From positions 20,049 through 84,048 of the forward strand of contig CALFUK010000033.1 in the NCBI GenBank assembly GCA_937929945.1: a stretch of DNA of 64,000 bases, read 5' to 3'. Positions 17,070-26,068 of the stretch are shown here, piece after piece. Position 1 is the first letter of the stretch; each line of letters opens with the position of its first letter. Made by a program: the position numbers and the translations under genes. A model generated the notes under the pieces. It was not told the DNA's origin. It worked only from the letters and a program-made list of their open reading frames with translations, and made no database searches. The DNA is from an uncultured Saprospiraceae bacterium (GTDB lineage: Bacteria > Bacteroidota > Bacteroidia > Chitinophagales > Saprospiraceae).

Positions 17070-17605
17070 AAGAGTAACTGTATTTCTTTTTTGACCGCGG
17101 ATAGGGCGGTAGGTATTGGCTTCGTCTGCTGACTACTGTGGCGCTCTATCAGCGCCTCTGCTAACTCATGACTAGCTCTTTTAGGGTCGAGGGGCTCATA
17201 GCAGCTGGTGATCGTGGATAGGATATTATCCTTAGCAGCGATGATGATGTGCCAGAGCTGATCAGAGACATAGAGCTGCTGTACATGGTTGTGCTCCAGT
17301 TCTTTTTGCACTGATATCATCAGCGCATTGAATAGGTCTTCATTCGTCATTTGGTTCGTCCTGAGGCGCATCAATAAGCTCGGTATGTCGATCCTTTCGA
17401 GGAATAGAATCAGTCGCTCATAGGCCTGTAGCTTGATCTCTAGGCTCTGGCCTCGGTCATTCTGTCTGTATTTCAGCTGCTCCAGTTCTAGCTCATGGGC
17501 GGTCAGTCGCTTATAGAATACATAGACTAATACGATACACAGTGCCACCAGCAGTAGTCCCAAGATGATGAATGTAGCGTTAAGATATGTAGGCATAAGG
17601 ACCAA
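17066..17605 (-). CDS. membrane-anchored hypothetical protein, first gene of nucleotidase operon
   Basis: A 179-residue protein with one N-terminal transmembrane helix (about 10-30, ATFIILGLLLVALCIVLVYV) and a helical cytoplasmic part with KLQAYERLILFLERID and EDLFNALMISVQKELEHNHVQQLYVSD. This resembles a widespread uncharacterised Bacteroidota family (DUF7935-like), but I cannot assign a function. It overlaps the next gene by 4 nt (ATGA), so it is translationally coupled to the split 5'-nucleotidase. The upstream gap also carries the divergent iscA-type promoter. Confidence 0.7.
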   Translation of the reverse strand: MVLMPTYLNATFIILGLLLVALCIVLVYVFYKRLTAHELELEQLKYRQNDRGQSLEIKLQAYERLILFLERIDIPSLLMRLRTNQMTNEDLFNALMISVQKELEHNHVQQLYVSDQLWHIIIAAKDNILSTITSCYEPLDPKRASHELAEALIERHSSQQTKPIPTALSAVKKEIQLLL

Positions 17606-17687
17606 AAGTAATACTTTATATGATGAGCTTTGGAGGCCAGAAAACTTTTTAATCAGCCATTACGTTTCACTGCTATAAATTAATCCA

Positions 17688-17695
17688 TAACTTTG
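17688..17695 (+). promoter_or_regulatory. -7 element upstream of A-type Fe-S carrier gene
   Basis: TAACTTTG matches TAnnTTTG and ends 21 bases before the ATG at 17717. No regulator site was recognised. Confidence 0.45.
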
Positions 17696-17716
17696 CGACA
17701 CTAATAGTAAGAAGCC

Positions 17717-18073
17717 ATGGCAGAAGTAAGCGAACAAGTCAAAACCCAACCGATCATTATCACTGAGGGTGCTGTGAAGCAGCTGAAGAGAATCATGTCC
17801 GAGCAGAATATACCTGCTGACCATGGGCTCAGAATCGGTGTGAAGGGCGGTGGATGTTCTGGATTCTCCTATATCCTCGGCTTTGACCTAATGAAAGACA
17901 ACGATCAGACTTTTGAAATAGGTGGTATGAATGTATACATGGAGAAAGCCCACTCTCTGTACCTGCTGGGCATGGAGATCGACTGGGTAGATGGCCTCGA
18001 AAATCGAGGATTCACCTTTGCGAATCCGAATGCGACTGATACCTGTGGCTGCGGTACCAGCTTTTCTGCATAA
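17717..18073 (+). CDS. A-type iron-sulfur carrier (IscA/ErpA/SufA family)
   Basis: A 118-residue protein of the HesB/IscA fold. The three conserved cysteines are present: GGGCSGFSY (about residues 46-54) and the C-terminal CGCGTSF. These hold Fe or a [2Fe-2S]/[4Fe-4S] cluster for transfer to target apoproteins. The N-terminal 12 residues (MAEVSEQVKTQP) are a short extension. Which of IscA, SufA or ErpA it is cannot be told from sequence; the gene is single, with no suf or isc operon around it. hscB is separate, near 45.7 kb. Confidence 0.93.
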   Translation: MAEVSEQVKTQPIIITEGAVKQLKRIMSEQNIPADHGLRIGVKGGGCSGFSYILGFDLMKDNDQTFEIGGMNVYMEKAHSLYLLGMEIDWVDGLENRGFTFANPNATDTCGCGTSFSA

Positions 18074-18122
18074 TTTTTCTGATCCTCCAACCATCCGATA
18101 TTGTTTTTAGGTCTATATCAGT

Positions 18123-18803
18123 ATGAGATATAGCCTAATGATCAGCTTTATACTTCTTTGTCACTATTCCATCAGTTACGCATGCTCGTGTTATTCCGTG
18201 AGTAACTATTGCGACTACCTATCACCTGATGATGCTATAGTCGTAGCTCGGGTCAAAGATATAGCGTCAGAAGAAGCCGATATTCTAATAGAGATGGTGG
18301 TATCTGGTCGACTGGCCGAAGGTTTATATCATTTTCAAGGAGACCAGCGTACGTCTTGCGAGGCGAGCATCGCTGAGATGGAAGCTGGAGAATATTACCT
18401 ATTGAGTTTCGCCTCTCGCTATCTTCCAGGGGACACGATCACCTACTATCAGTGCATGGCGCCGATACTCAAGTTGGTGTCATATAGTCCAGGCCAAAAT
18501 CATGTACTCATCAAGGCTGTAACTAAAGCCTGTCAGCTTCCTGAGAACACGCTCGATGCCTCAGTATACCCTAACCCTGTACAGACTTCTGAGATCACCG
18601 TAGCAGTAGAAGAATCTTCGGGAGAAATCACTTTTAGCCTGTTCTCAGTCGATGGAAAACAAAGAAGATCAGGCCGCTACATTGTCTCTGAGTCTGATGC
18701 CGTGCTGCGGATTCCGATCCCAGACTTACCATCAGGAATATACACATTGCACATGACTGATGGAGTGCTTTCTCGATCGGATAGGATATATGTGTACAGA
18801 TAG
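18123..18803 (+). CDS. secreted protein with T9SS type A sorting domain
   Basis: A 226-residue protein. It has a signal peptide (about 1-20, ending SYA), a small Cys-rich domain (about 21-135) beginning CSCYSVSNYCDYLSPDDAIV, which recalls netrin-like/TIMP-type domains that begin with a C-x-C motif after the signal, and a C-terminal sorting domain (about 145-226) starting ASVYPNPVQTSEITVAV and ending with GIYTLHMTDG and a basic last strand. The sorting domain should send it through the type IX system to the cell surface. Function of the Cys-rich part is not assigned. Confidence 0.75.
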   Translation: MRYSLMISFILLCHYSISYACSCYSVSNYCDYLSPDDAIVVARVKDIASEEADILIEMVVSGRLAEGLYHFQGDQRTSCEASIAEMEAGEYYLLSFASRYLPGDTITYYQCMAPILKLVSYSPGQNHVLIKAVTKACQLPENTLDASVYPNPVQTSEITVAVEESSGEITFSLFSVDGKQRRSGRYIVSESDAVLRIPIPDLPSGIYTLHMTDGVLSRSDRIYVYR

Positions 18804-18840
18804 CTGATTCTTATGTATTCTTGCATCAAATCGAAGTCAT

Positions 18841-19020
18841 ATGAGAAAATATGAATACCGGATCATCGAAGCAGAAATGAAGAATTATGTATTTGATCCA
18901 GAGGCCAATGAGGCCCTGCTGACGGGCCATGGATTAGATGGATTTAGATTGGTCAAAATCGAAAAGGATGCACAATACATGAAGGTGTGGTTCTACTTGG
19001 AGAAAGAGATAACTACCTGA
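18841..19020 (+). CDS. small DUF4177-like protein
   Basis: A clean 59-codon frame, ATG to TGA. The product starts MRKYEYRIIEAEMKN and later has GLDGFRLVKIEKD, then a strand YMKVWFYLEKEI. The pattern K-Y-E-Y-x-x-x-E, then G-x-x-L/V, then a final strand ending in an E/R-rich tail is that of DUF4177 proteins, short alpha/beta domains of unknown function. It follows the T9SS cargo gene by 37 bp. Small size keeps confidence moderate. Confidence 0.55.
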   Translation: MRKYEYRIIEAEMKNYVFDPEANEALLTGHGLDGFRLVKIEKDAQYMKVWFYLEKEITT

Positions 19021-19227
19021 ATCATCAACTGATGCGGTCAGTACCTACTACTGCATGTATTTGCTTCGCCAAGTCTGGATGAAGCATCCCCCTTTTTAGG
19101 TATTTTATCTATTCGGAAGCTTGTTTTTTTATAATCATGGGTCACTTTTTACTCCGTGGAGACACTGTAGGTCAAGAGTTATTAGATGCCATTCCCCATT
19201 ATTTTATAATTCAAACAACCACCACTT

Positions 19228-21249
19228 ATGAAATTTAGAAAGCAATTAGCCTTGGAAAAAAGGCAAGAAGCAGCTCGCTTAGCTTCAGAACGACCTCATC
19301 CCAGACACTACAGCAATGCTGACGAACACCGCTTCAGGCATACAAAGGAGATCAGCAAATGCCACGCCCATGATCATTTTGACAAACACTCGGAGGATAT
19401 TAAAAATCATAAAAAGAATGCGCTGAATATAAAAGGTCAGCCCTCCTATTTGGTGAGCTTCACGAAGGGCCTGCCCCATAATTACAGCACTGGACTGCTG
19501 GAGAATCCCGAGCACATGTCTTACTTTATCAAGGGCATAGACAGCGGTGATCCACGAGACTTCAGAGATACGCCCCTGGGGCAAGTCGATAATGTCGCAT
19601 CCACCTCGCCATGCGTCTTAGAGGAGGGGTTCTGGAAATCCGAAAAGATTAAGAAAATAACCAAGCGGGAAAGAACAAAACAGAAAGAAAAGGGAGAACA
19701 CCAAGATTTTCAGGTCAAGGCCAGGGCCTGGGAAAGTCAGAGTGCGGGTCTGTCGTGTGATCTCGAAGGTCCTGACGCTCAGGCCGTCACCATGCCACCC
19801 GCACCTACCTTGGGCAGCGAGGAGCTCACGGCTGAGATAGCCGAAGTGTATGCTCAGGCTCTGCTTAGAGACGTCCCATTCCATGCCATGTCCACAGGCA
19901 GCACTAAGAAGAACTTAGATGTGATCTGTACGGCTGCAGAAGATGTGAAGCAGGTGAAGGCATGTACAGATCAGCTTAGTAAGCTGAGCTGGTTTGATCC
20001 ACAGGCCCAACTGCAACTTAGTGCGGCACAAGCAGCACGCAGAAGAGCCAGCACACAGACCACTGCCTCAGCATTCAGAGGCATCACCAAGGGGGATGAT
20101 ATTGGTCCTTATCTATCACAGTTTTTATTGATTGGGAATCAAGGTATTAATGCAAGAGATGAAGAAAGAAGTCCCGCAGATGGCCTGATCTCCTATGGAG
20201 CTATATCCATAGATCAGCGAGTGCGTATAGCTGAGCCAGGCATAGATTACATGACAGAGTGGGATGAGTGGTATGACGTGCAGAATGGGGCGGATCTTCG
20301 AGGGGAGGAAATATATGTAAAACCAAAAAAAGGTCAAATCTCACGGAGATTCATCCATACGCCCAGAGATCTGGCTACTTACGTCCATTATGATGCGCTG
20401 TATGAAGCCTACCTCAATGCCTGCTTGATCATGCTGGGGAATGGAGTCAAATTTGACGCTGGCATCCCCTTCCAAGAGCCAGATGACAGGGATCATCAGC
20501 AGGGCTTTGCCCACTTTGGTGGTCCACACATTCTGTCCCTGGTGACTGAGGTGGCGACCAGAGCACTGAAGGCTGTCAGATTTCAGAAGTATAATGTACA
20601 TCGCAGATGCAGGCCAGAAGTTCTGGCAGCGCGCATACATAGAGCTGATATGCTCTCTCATATGGCGCCAGAATTAAAAGCCATGCGTGATGAACTGGAA
20701 AAAGGAAGCAAAAGCCTTCTGTCCAAAGTACGAGATCATAACTCCAAGCTGGGAGAAAAGACAGAGCTGCTGCCGATGGCTTTCTGCGAGGGCTCACCCA
20801 TGCACCCTGCATATGGGGCTGGACATGCCACTGTCGCTGGGGCCTGTGTCACCATTTTGAAAGCGTTCTTTGATCATCAGCATATTCTCTCGGTGGTCCC
20901 TGAGAAGGACGTAGCAGCATTGCCGAAAGACAAAAGACCAGCTGGATTCAAGCCAGCTCAGTACGCTTATGTATCCACAGAGGAAGGCACCAAGCTCCAA
21001 GCAATACCCGTCATGGATCAAGCCTGTAATCCGGCATATCTCACGGTAGAAGGGGAGCTGAATAAATTAGCGTCCAATATTTCCATTGGTCGTAATTGGG
21101 CTGGTGTCCACTACTTTACGGATTACTATGAGTCACTCCTGATGGGCGAAGAGATAGCCATCGGTATATTAGAGGAGCAGAAGTTAATGTATACTGAAAA
21201 TTTCTCTATGACCATTCCACTCTTTAATGGAGATGCCATCAGGATTTAA
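19228..21249 (+). CDS. vanadium-dependent haloperoxidase-like protein (PAP2 superfamily)
   Basis: A 673-residue protein. The C-terminal two thirds carry the vanadate pocket in the right spacing: K454 and R462 in KYNVHRRCRPE, A531-G532-H533 in SPMHPAYGAGHATVAGA, and R622 and H628 in GRNWAGVHYFTDYY. These match Lys, Arg, Ser-Gly-His, Arg and His of algal and bacterial bromoperoxidases, except that the Ser of SGH is Ala here. Haloperoxidases oxidise bromide or iodide with peroxide. The first 170 residues are very rich in Lys, Arg and His and show no signal peptide, unlike exported homologues, so location is unclear. It is a single gene with its own terminator. The halide and activity cannot be read from sequence. 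Confidence 0.85.
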   Translation: MKFRKQLALEKRQEAARLASERPHPRHYSNADEHRFRHTKEISKCHAHDHFDKHSEDIKNHKKNALNIKGQPSYLVSFTKGLPHNYSTGLLENPEHMSYFIKGIDSGDPRDFRDTPLGQVDNVASTSPCVLEEGFWKSEKIKKITKRERTKQKEKGEHQDFQVKARAWESQSAGLSCDLEGPDAQAVTMPPAPTLGSEELTAEIAEVYAQALLRDVPFHAMSTGSTKKNLDVICTAAEDVKQVKACTDQLSKLSWFDPQAQLQLSAAQAARRRASTQTTASAFRGITKGDDIGPYLSQFLLIGNQGINARDEERSPADGLISYGAISIDQRVRIAEPGIDYMTEWDEWYDVQNGADLRGEEIYVKPKKGQISRRFIHTPRDLATYVHYDALYEAYLNACLIMLGNGVKFDAGIPFQEPDDRDHQQGFAHFGGPHILSLVTEVATRALKAVRFQKYNVHRRCRPEVLAARIHRADMLSHMAPELKAMRDELEKGSKSLLSKVRDHNSKLGEKTELLPMAFCEGSPMHPAYGAGHATVAGACVTILKAFFDHQHILSVVPEKDVAALPKDKRPAGFKPAQYAYVSTEEGTKLQAIPVMDQACNPAYLTVEGELNKLASNISIGRNWAGVHYFTDYYESLLMGEEIAIGILEEQKLMYTENFSMTIPLFNGDAIRI

Positions 21250-21283
21250 TCTTAGAATCTAATTCTAAGGTAAGACACGCAGC

Positions 21284-21318
21284 TTAGTCAGCACTGGAAG
21301 GTGCTGGCTAATTTTTTT
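21284..21318 (+). terminator. Rho-independent terminator after haloperoxidase gene
   Basis: An 11-bp stem (TTAGTCAGCAC with GTGCTGGCTAA, one G-U pair) and a 6-base loop are followed by seven T residues. A smaller palindrome, CTTAGAAT-cta-ATTCTAAG, lies just before it at 21251-21269. Confidence 0.75.
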
Positions 21319-21347
21319 GCTAAGTGGTTTCGAGTGTCATTTTTTGG

Positions 21348-21549
21348 TTAGCGCATTCTTGCACTTGTCCCACCATAGTAAGGTATTTCCATTAGCAGCC
21401 CTTTTTGTTTAGCCAGGATTAATGCACCTTCTAAATTTCCAACTACGTTCACTTTACTTGCATGAGCTGCACTGTTTAATGATTGATAAATCAAATATTG
21501 ATGCCGATCTTTAAGGATTTCATCTTCGAAGTCTGTGCGTACTCTGTGA
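21348..21549 (-). pseudogene. C-terminal remnant, possibly of a PIN-domain (DUF3368-like) protein
   Basis: On the minus strand a frame of about 66 codons ends at a TAA (21348-21350) and has no start codon, with an in-frame stop just upstream. Its product includes SAAHASKVNVVGNLEGALILAKQKGLL in two overlapping stretches: SAAHASKVNVVGNLEG and GALILAKQKGLLMEIP. The V-G-x-L-x-x-L-x-A-K-x-x-G-L-I/L pattern is typical of the end of PIN-like nucleases of the DUF3368 type, often found as toxins. The fragment lacks the N-terminal acidic residues, so it is broken. It lies against a decayed IS21 gene. The family link is tentative. Confidence 0.4.
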
Positions 21550-21561
21550 GCTGTGGAAGCT

Positions 21562-21995
21562 TATGCCCACAATGAAAATTTGTCCGAAATAATGGGGTAC
21601 TTTTTTAAGATTGGCAGAACTACCATGAGGGTCTGTGCTCGCAAAATGAAAAGTGTACAGCTGGACATGGATCAAGAGTTAGACCAACGAACCATCCAGC
21701 TGATCCGCAATAATCATCACATACGGCAGAGCGATGCTAAAGCTGATCCGACCCAGAGACTGCCAGATATCTGCTAGCAACTCAGCAGTGTCGACCTCAC
21801 CCGTGAGCTTCTTTCTGATGAATATCGACCCAGCTATCCGCGGGGATACAGCTATGGACAGTTTTGCCAAGAGATGAAGGGATTACTAAGCCGTCCAGAA
21901 CGTACTCTGCGCATCGACCACAGTAGAGGTAGACACCATGCCAGTTGACTTTTCGGGTAAAAAACGGCCTTACTATGATCAGAAGTCAGGTGTAA
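21562..21995 (+). pseudogene. decayed IS21-family transposase istA
   Basis: The plus strand encodes a recognisable but broken IstA N-terminal half. An HTH-like stretch (NLSEIMGYFFKIGRTTMRV) is followed by DPTQRLPDIC, a TAG stop, then QLSSVDLTRELLSDEY, RPSYPRGYSYGQFCQEMK and RPERTLRIDHSRG in the same frame; then, after a frameshift near 21935, PVDFSGKKRPYYDQKSG. GYSYxQFC and VDFxGKK are strong IS21 IstA signatures. There is no istB and no DDE core, and terminal inverted repeats were not found. It is a mobile-element scar just upstream of the alginate locus promoter. Confidence 0.8.
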
Positions 21996-22016
21996 AGCGA
22001 TATGAATTGGCCAGAA

Positions 22017-22088
22017 TTGATCAGTTTTTCAAATATTATGATATATTTGGTCAACCAATAATTGGGCGTTCAATTATTGGTTGCCCAA
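22017..22088 (+). promoter_or_regulatory. promoter with overlapping TTGG/CCAA operator of the GntR regulator
   Basis: A -33 TTG (22017-22019), a 22-base spacer and the -7 element TATATTTG (22042-22049) form a Bacteroidota promoter. Overlapping and following it are TTGGTCAACCAA (22047-22058), CCAATAATTGG (22055-22065), a perfect 12-bp inverted repeat AACCAATAATTG/CAATTATTGGTT with a 6-base spacer (22053-22082), and TTGGTTGCCCAA (22077-22088). FadR-type GntR proteins bind short T-G-G-T/A-C-C-A palindromes, so this probably is the autoregulatory operator. Confidence 0.6.
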
Positions 22089-22112
22089 AATTATGCATGA
22101 AGGAATAAGTCT

Positions 22113-22808
22113 ATGTTAGAAAATCTAAGCAGAATAGAAGTAGAAAATCCAGTTGACTTAATCATCTCTCAAATCAGAGATCTCATCAGTTCTGGGAAGA
22201 TCAAACCGGGAGAAAAGCTCCCTCCCGAAAGAAAGCTGGCCGAGCATTTTGGTGTCAGCCGCAATCAAGTCAGAGAAGCCATCAACAAGCTACAGATCTA
22301 TGGTATCGTCAAAGTACAGCCACAAAGCGGTACGACAGTAACTGGGATCGGTATCGTTGCGATTGAGGGATTGATCACTGACATCTTAAGAATTGAAAAG
22401 ACTGACTTCAAGTCTCTGGTAGATACTCGAATTCTGTTGGAGAAAGAAGCTGCAAGATTAGCCGCGATTAACAGAAGCAATGATGACCTGATAAAGATGA
22501 ACATTGCTTTGAATCACTACGAAGGCATACTACTGAACGATGGTTTCGCTATAGAAGAAGACTTATTATTTCACTTGAAAATTTCTGAAGCTTCTAAGAA
22601 TACAGTGCTCCGATCACTGATGATGATCATTACGCCCGACATACTTAAGAGTTTTACCAACTTAAAAGTCTGTAATGAGAATACCAATAAAAAAACCATT
22701 GATGAGCATCGCCATATTCTGGAGATGATCTCCGAAAAAAATCCTGATGGAGCCATCGAAGCGATGGAATTGCACCTCAAAGATGTCATAGAATTCAGCA
22801 ATAAATAA
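22113..22808 (+). CDS. GntR/FadR family transcriptional regulator of the alginate locus
   Basis: A 231-residue regulator. The winged helix (about 12-80) has PVDLIISQIRDLISSGKIKPG, KLPPERKLAEHFGVSRNQVREAI and a wing with PQSGTTV, the GntR signature. The C-terminal FCD domain (about 95-225) has FHLKISEAS and DEHRHILEMI, whose His and acidic residues usually bind a metal next to the effector. FCD regulators often respond to sugar acids, so an alginate breakdown product such as DEH or KDG is a likely effector; this is inference from context. It is the first gene of the locus and lies 30 bp after a strong inverted repeat that overlaps its promoter, pointing to autorepression. Confidence 0.9.
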   Translation: MLENLSRIEVENPVDLIISQIRDLISSGKIKPGEKLPPERKLAEHFGVSRNQVREAINKLQIYGIVKVQPQSGTTVTGIGIVAIEGLITDILRIEKTDFKSLVDTRILLEKEAARLAAINRSNDDLIKMNIALNHYEGILLNDGFAIEEDLLFHLKISEASKNTVLRSLMMIITPDILKSFTNLKVCNENTNKKTIDEHRHILEMISEKNPDGAIEAMELHLKDVIEFSNK

Positions 22809-22856
22809 TCAATAATCTTTTAATAAATACAAAATTATCTATTCAGAAATAAATAC

Positions 22857-25800
22857 ATGAAAAAATCTACAATTATGAAGAAACCTATTAAACTCTGGCT
22901 TTACAAAGCCAGCTTTATGCTGTGCCTCATGTTGTTTGGTATAGCATATACACAAGCACAAGTGACAGGACAACTAACAGATGAAAACGGAGAAGCATTA
23001 ATTGGTGCTAATGTCATGGTAGATGGTACCAATGTAGGAACCATCACAGATATAGACGGTAGATTCTCAATTGATGCTCAAGAAGGTGATGTCTTATCAG
23101 TCAGTTATATTGGCTATACGACTCGAGAAATGGTAGTTGGTTCAGATCCCAATATTAGTATTACATTAGTTCAAGATGCTGCTGCACTTGAAGAGGTCTT
23201 AATCGTTGGATATGGTACACGTAAAAGATCACACAATACTGGTGCCATCTCTCAAGTAGGTGGTTCAGAGGTCGCAGCCATTCAGTCGAGTCGAGTGGAT
23301 GAAGCTTTAGGAGGAAAACTGGCAGGTGTCTTAATTCAAAATCAAGATGGCGCACCTGGCGCAGATCCTAAGATTCAAATACGTGCAGCATCATCTATTT
23401 CGGGTGATTCTAATCCATTGATCGTTGTTGACGGCTACCCGATATCTGGAAGTTTAGCCACTGTAAATCCTAACGACATAGAAAGCATGGAGGTATTAAA
23501 AGATGCTGCCTCTGCTGCTATATATGGTTCAAGAGGTGCTAATGGTGTCATCTTAGTCACCACTAAAAAAGGTAAGACGGGAAAGCCTACCATCAGCTAT
23601 AATTCATATGTCAGCACTTCAAGTAAATATCGAGCTAATATATTAAAGACTGGTCCAGAATGGGCTGCATTCGCCAGAGAAGAAATAGCCGCTGGAAATT
23701 GGGACCTATCCCAAGTCGACCCTGATTTTGTAGAATTTAGATTGAATGCTTATGAGAATTCGCCAGATGTATTGAGTGTAGAAGATTGGCTCTATAGAAG
23801 TGGTACTAGCACGAATCATGACTTCAGCATCAGCGGTGGTACGGACGACATCAATTACTTTGCGTCAGTAGGCTATCTTAATGCAGAGGGTATTGTCATT
23901 ACTCAAGGCTTTGAAAGATACAATGCTCGTATGAATGTCGATGCGAAATTAGGCAAACGCTTCAAGGCCGGCTTAAATTTAAATGGATTCTTAGGAGATA
24001 GAGATATCGTAGGTCATGACTTAAGAGACCTTTCAAGAGCATACAGTGTTCACCCAGTATATCATACAGAAGCTTCGATTGCATTTGTACAGCAATTAGA
24101 TCAGCAAGCACAAGCTTTGGGACTCTCCCCATTTGACAATGGTTACAGAGGCGGTGACGCTCCATTTATCAATAGCATTCAGGACTTACAACCTGGAGAC
24201 CAGGCTAATGACTGGCACTATGGAAGAGCCAATAATGGAATAGGAGGTTCTGGAGATGCAGGTCCTGCGACTAAGCTTGATAACACTGATCGATATCAAA
24301 AAACAGTATTTGGTAACCTCAGTTCATACTTACAATACGAGCTTATTGAGGGTCTAAATATCAAAACCGTACTGGGTGGAGATATGAGAGATACGGAAGA
24401 CTTTTTCTCAAGAACGCTTGAATTTGATTCTAGAGCACGGACTAACCAAACTCGACTGAATACTGCGAATGTGAAAAGATCATCCGTGTTAAGTGAAACG
24501 ACTTTGAACTATAGCAAACTAATAGGCAGACATGACATTGGCGCCGTAGCAGGAATAGAATTTCAAAATTTCTACATCAAAGGACTTAGTTTGAACGGGT
24601 CCAATGTACCATTCGGCCAACCACTGAATTATGCTTTATTAGATCCAGCAGATATAGCAGTCTCAGAAAGAGATGAGACAGTATCCAGAAGAAGTGTTTT
24701 TGGAAGAATTAACTATGCGTTTGATAATCGTTATTTAGCCTCAGTCTCTGTCAGAAGAGATGGTGATTCACGATTCGGAGAAAATAATAGATATGAAATC
24801 TTCCCAGCTTTTTCCTTAGGATGGAATGTGCATAATGAATCATTTTGGAATTCTAACTTTCTTACTGATTTAAAGCTGAGATTTAGTAGAGGTTCACTAG
24901 GTACCACTTCTTTCTTAGGATCTTACGGCTCCTTGAGTTTGCTAAACCCACAAGCTACCATATTTGGAAATGGATTTTTGATTCCTTCAGATATAGCGAA
25001 TCCAGATCTGACTTGGCAGACCAATACAGAGACTAACTTTGGAATCAATTTAGGGTTCTTGGGCAATCGATTTACTGTAGGCGTAGATTACTACACCTCA
25101 GATATCGAAGATATTTTGATTAATCAAAGTGTATCTGAAGTACTGGGTACTACCTCAATCGTGCTTAATTCTGGAGACGTAAGAAGTTCTGGATTAGAGC
25201 TGGAAGTAGGTGCTGCAGTGATTAATAACAGCAAGCTCAGATGGAATGTCAGTGCTAACCTATCGACAGTCAATACAGAAATTACCGATTTAGGTGGACT
25301 GGACGAATTGCCTCAAGCTCAGTACGGACAGAGTGGAAGAGGTCCCATTTTTAGAAACTATGTCGGTGGCGAGATTGGTGAAATGTGGGGATTAGAAACC
25401 AGCGGATCAGTAGAAATGCGATACTTAGAAGATGGTACAAGACACCCTAACAATCGTACTGGAGAATCATACGTCATTGATCAAAATGGTGATGGTGTCA
25501 TCGACAGAACTAAGACAGTGGAAGAAGGTGGAGACTTAGTGAAAATAGGTCAAAATACACCAGATTTTTATTGGGGCATTAATAGTCAACTTGCCATAAG
25601 TGATGTCGATATATCGTTCCAGTTCCAAGGATCACAAGGTGGAGAAGTATACAACATTGATCCCCTGTATTATGGCTCTGAGTGGAGTGGTAGGCTAGTA
25701 GACAGCTTTGATGAGGATGGAGATGGTCTTGCAGATCACAACGGAGAGCACTACATCGGCAACAGAAGGCAGACTGATTATGGCATCCAGGATGCCTCGT

Positions 25801-26057
25801 ACATTGCTTTAAGAAATCTCACTATAGGCTACACGCTTAATTCTGACATGACTAATAAAATAGGCTTAGGCTCTGCCAGAGTATATGCAGCAGCGACTAA
25901 CTTATTATACTTGATGGGATCAGATTACACCTCTTATAATCCAGAAGGTGTAGAGATAACTAATGGTGGCTACCTAGGCCCAACCACATATGGTGTACAA
26001 GTAGGCGCAAGCCCAGTGGTCAGAAGCTTTACTGCTGGAGTAAATGTTAAATTCTAA
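22857..26057 (+). CDS. SusC/RagA-type TonB-dependent transporter
   Basis: A 1,066-residue outer-membrane transporter. A signal peptide (about 1-34) is followed by a carboxypeptidase-regulatory-like domain (about 35-115: VTGQLTDENGEALIGANVMV), a TonB-box region with EEVLIVGYGT, a plug domain (about 125-245: PLIVVDGYPISGS, SAAIYGSRGANGVILVTTKK) and a long beta-barrel ending in FTAGVNVKF. The signature GSRGANGVILVTTKKG marks the SusC subfamily. With SusD it imports oligosaccharides across the outer membrane using TonB energy. It starts 48 bp after the GntR gene and 11 bp before susD. Substrate is inferred as alginate oligomers from the PL7 lyase in the same operon. Confidence 0.97.
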   Translation: MKKSTIMKKPIKLWLYKASFMLCLMLFGIAYTQAQVTGQLTDENGEALIGANVMVDGTNVGTITDIDGRFSIDAQEGDVLSVSYIGYTTREMVVGSDPNISITLVQDAAALEEVLIVGYGTRKRSHNTGAISQVGGSEVAAIQSSRVDEALGGKLAGVLIQNQDGAPGADPKIQIRAASSISGDSNPLIVVDGYPISGSLATVNPNDIESMEVLKDAASAAIYGSRGANGVILVTTKKGKTGKPTISYNSYVSTSSKYRANILKTGPEWAAFAREEIAAGNWDLSQVDPDFVEFRLNAYENSPDVLSVEDWLYRSGTSTNHDFSISGGTDDINYFASVGYLNAEGIVITQGFERYNARMNVDAKLGKRFKAGLNLNGFLGDRDIVGHDLRDLSRAYSVHPVYHTEASIAFVQQLDQQAQALGLSPFDNGYRGGDAPFINSIQDLQPGDQANDWHYGRANNGIGGSGDAGPATKLDNTDRYQKTVFGNLSSYLQYELIEGLNIKTVLGGDMRDTEDFFSRTLEFDSRARTNQTRLNTANVKRSSVLSETTLNYSKLIGRHDIGAVAGIEFQNFYIKGLSLNGSNVPFGQPLNYALLDPADIAVSERDETVSRRSVFGRINYAFDNRYLASVSVRRDGDSRFGENNRYEIFPAFSLGWNVHNESFWNSNFLTDLKLRFSRGSLGTTSFLGSYGSLSLLNPQATIFGNGFLIPSDIANPDLTWQTNTETNFGINLGFLGNRFTVGVDYYTSDIEDILINQSVSEVLGTTSIVLNSGDVRSSGLELEVGAAVINNSKLRWNVSANLSTVNTEITDLGGLDELPQAQYGQSGRGPIFRNYVGGEIGEMWGLETSGSVEMRYLEDGTRHPNNRTGESYVIDQNGDGVIDRTKTVEEGGDLVKIGQNTPDFYWGINSQLAISDVDISFQFQGSQGGEVYNIDPLYYGSEWSGRLVDSFDEDGDGLADHNGEHYIGNRRQTDYGIQDASYIALRNLTIGYTLNSDMTNKIGLGSARVYAAATNLLYLMGSDYTSYNPEGVEITNGGYLGPTTYGVQVGASPVVRSFTAGVNVKF

Positions 26058-26068
26058 AAACTAAAACA

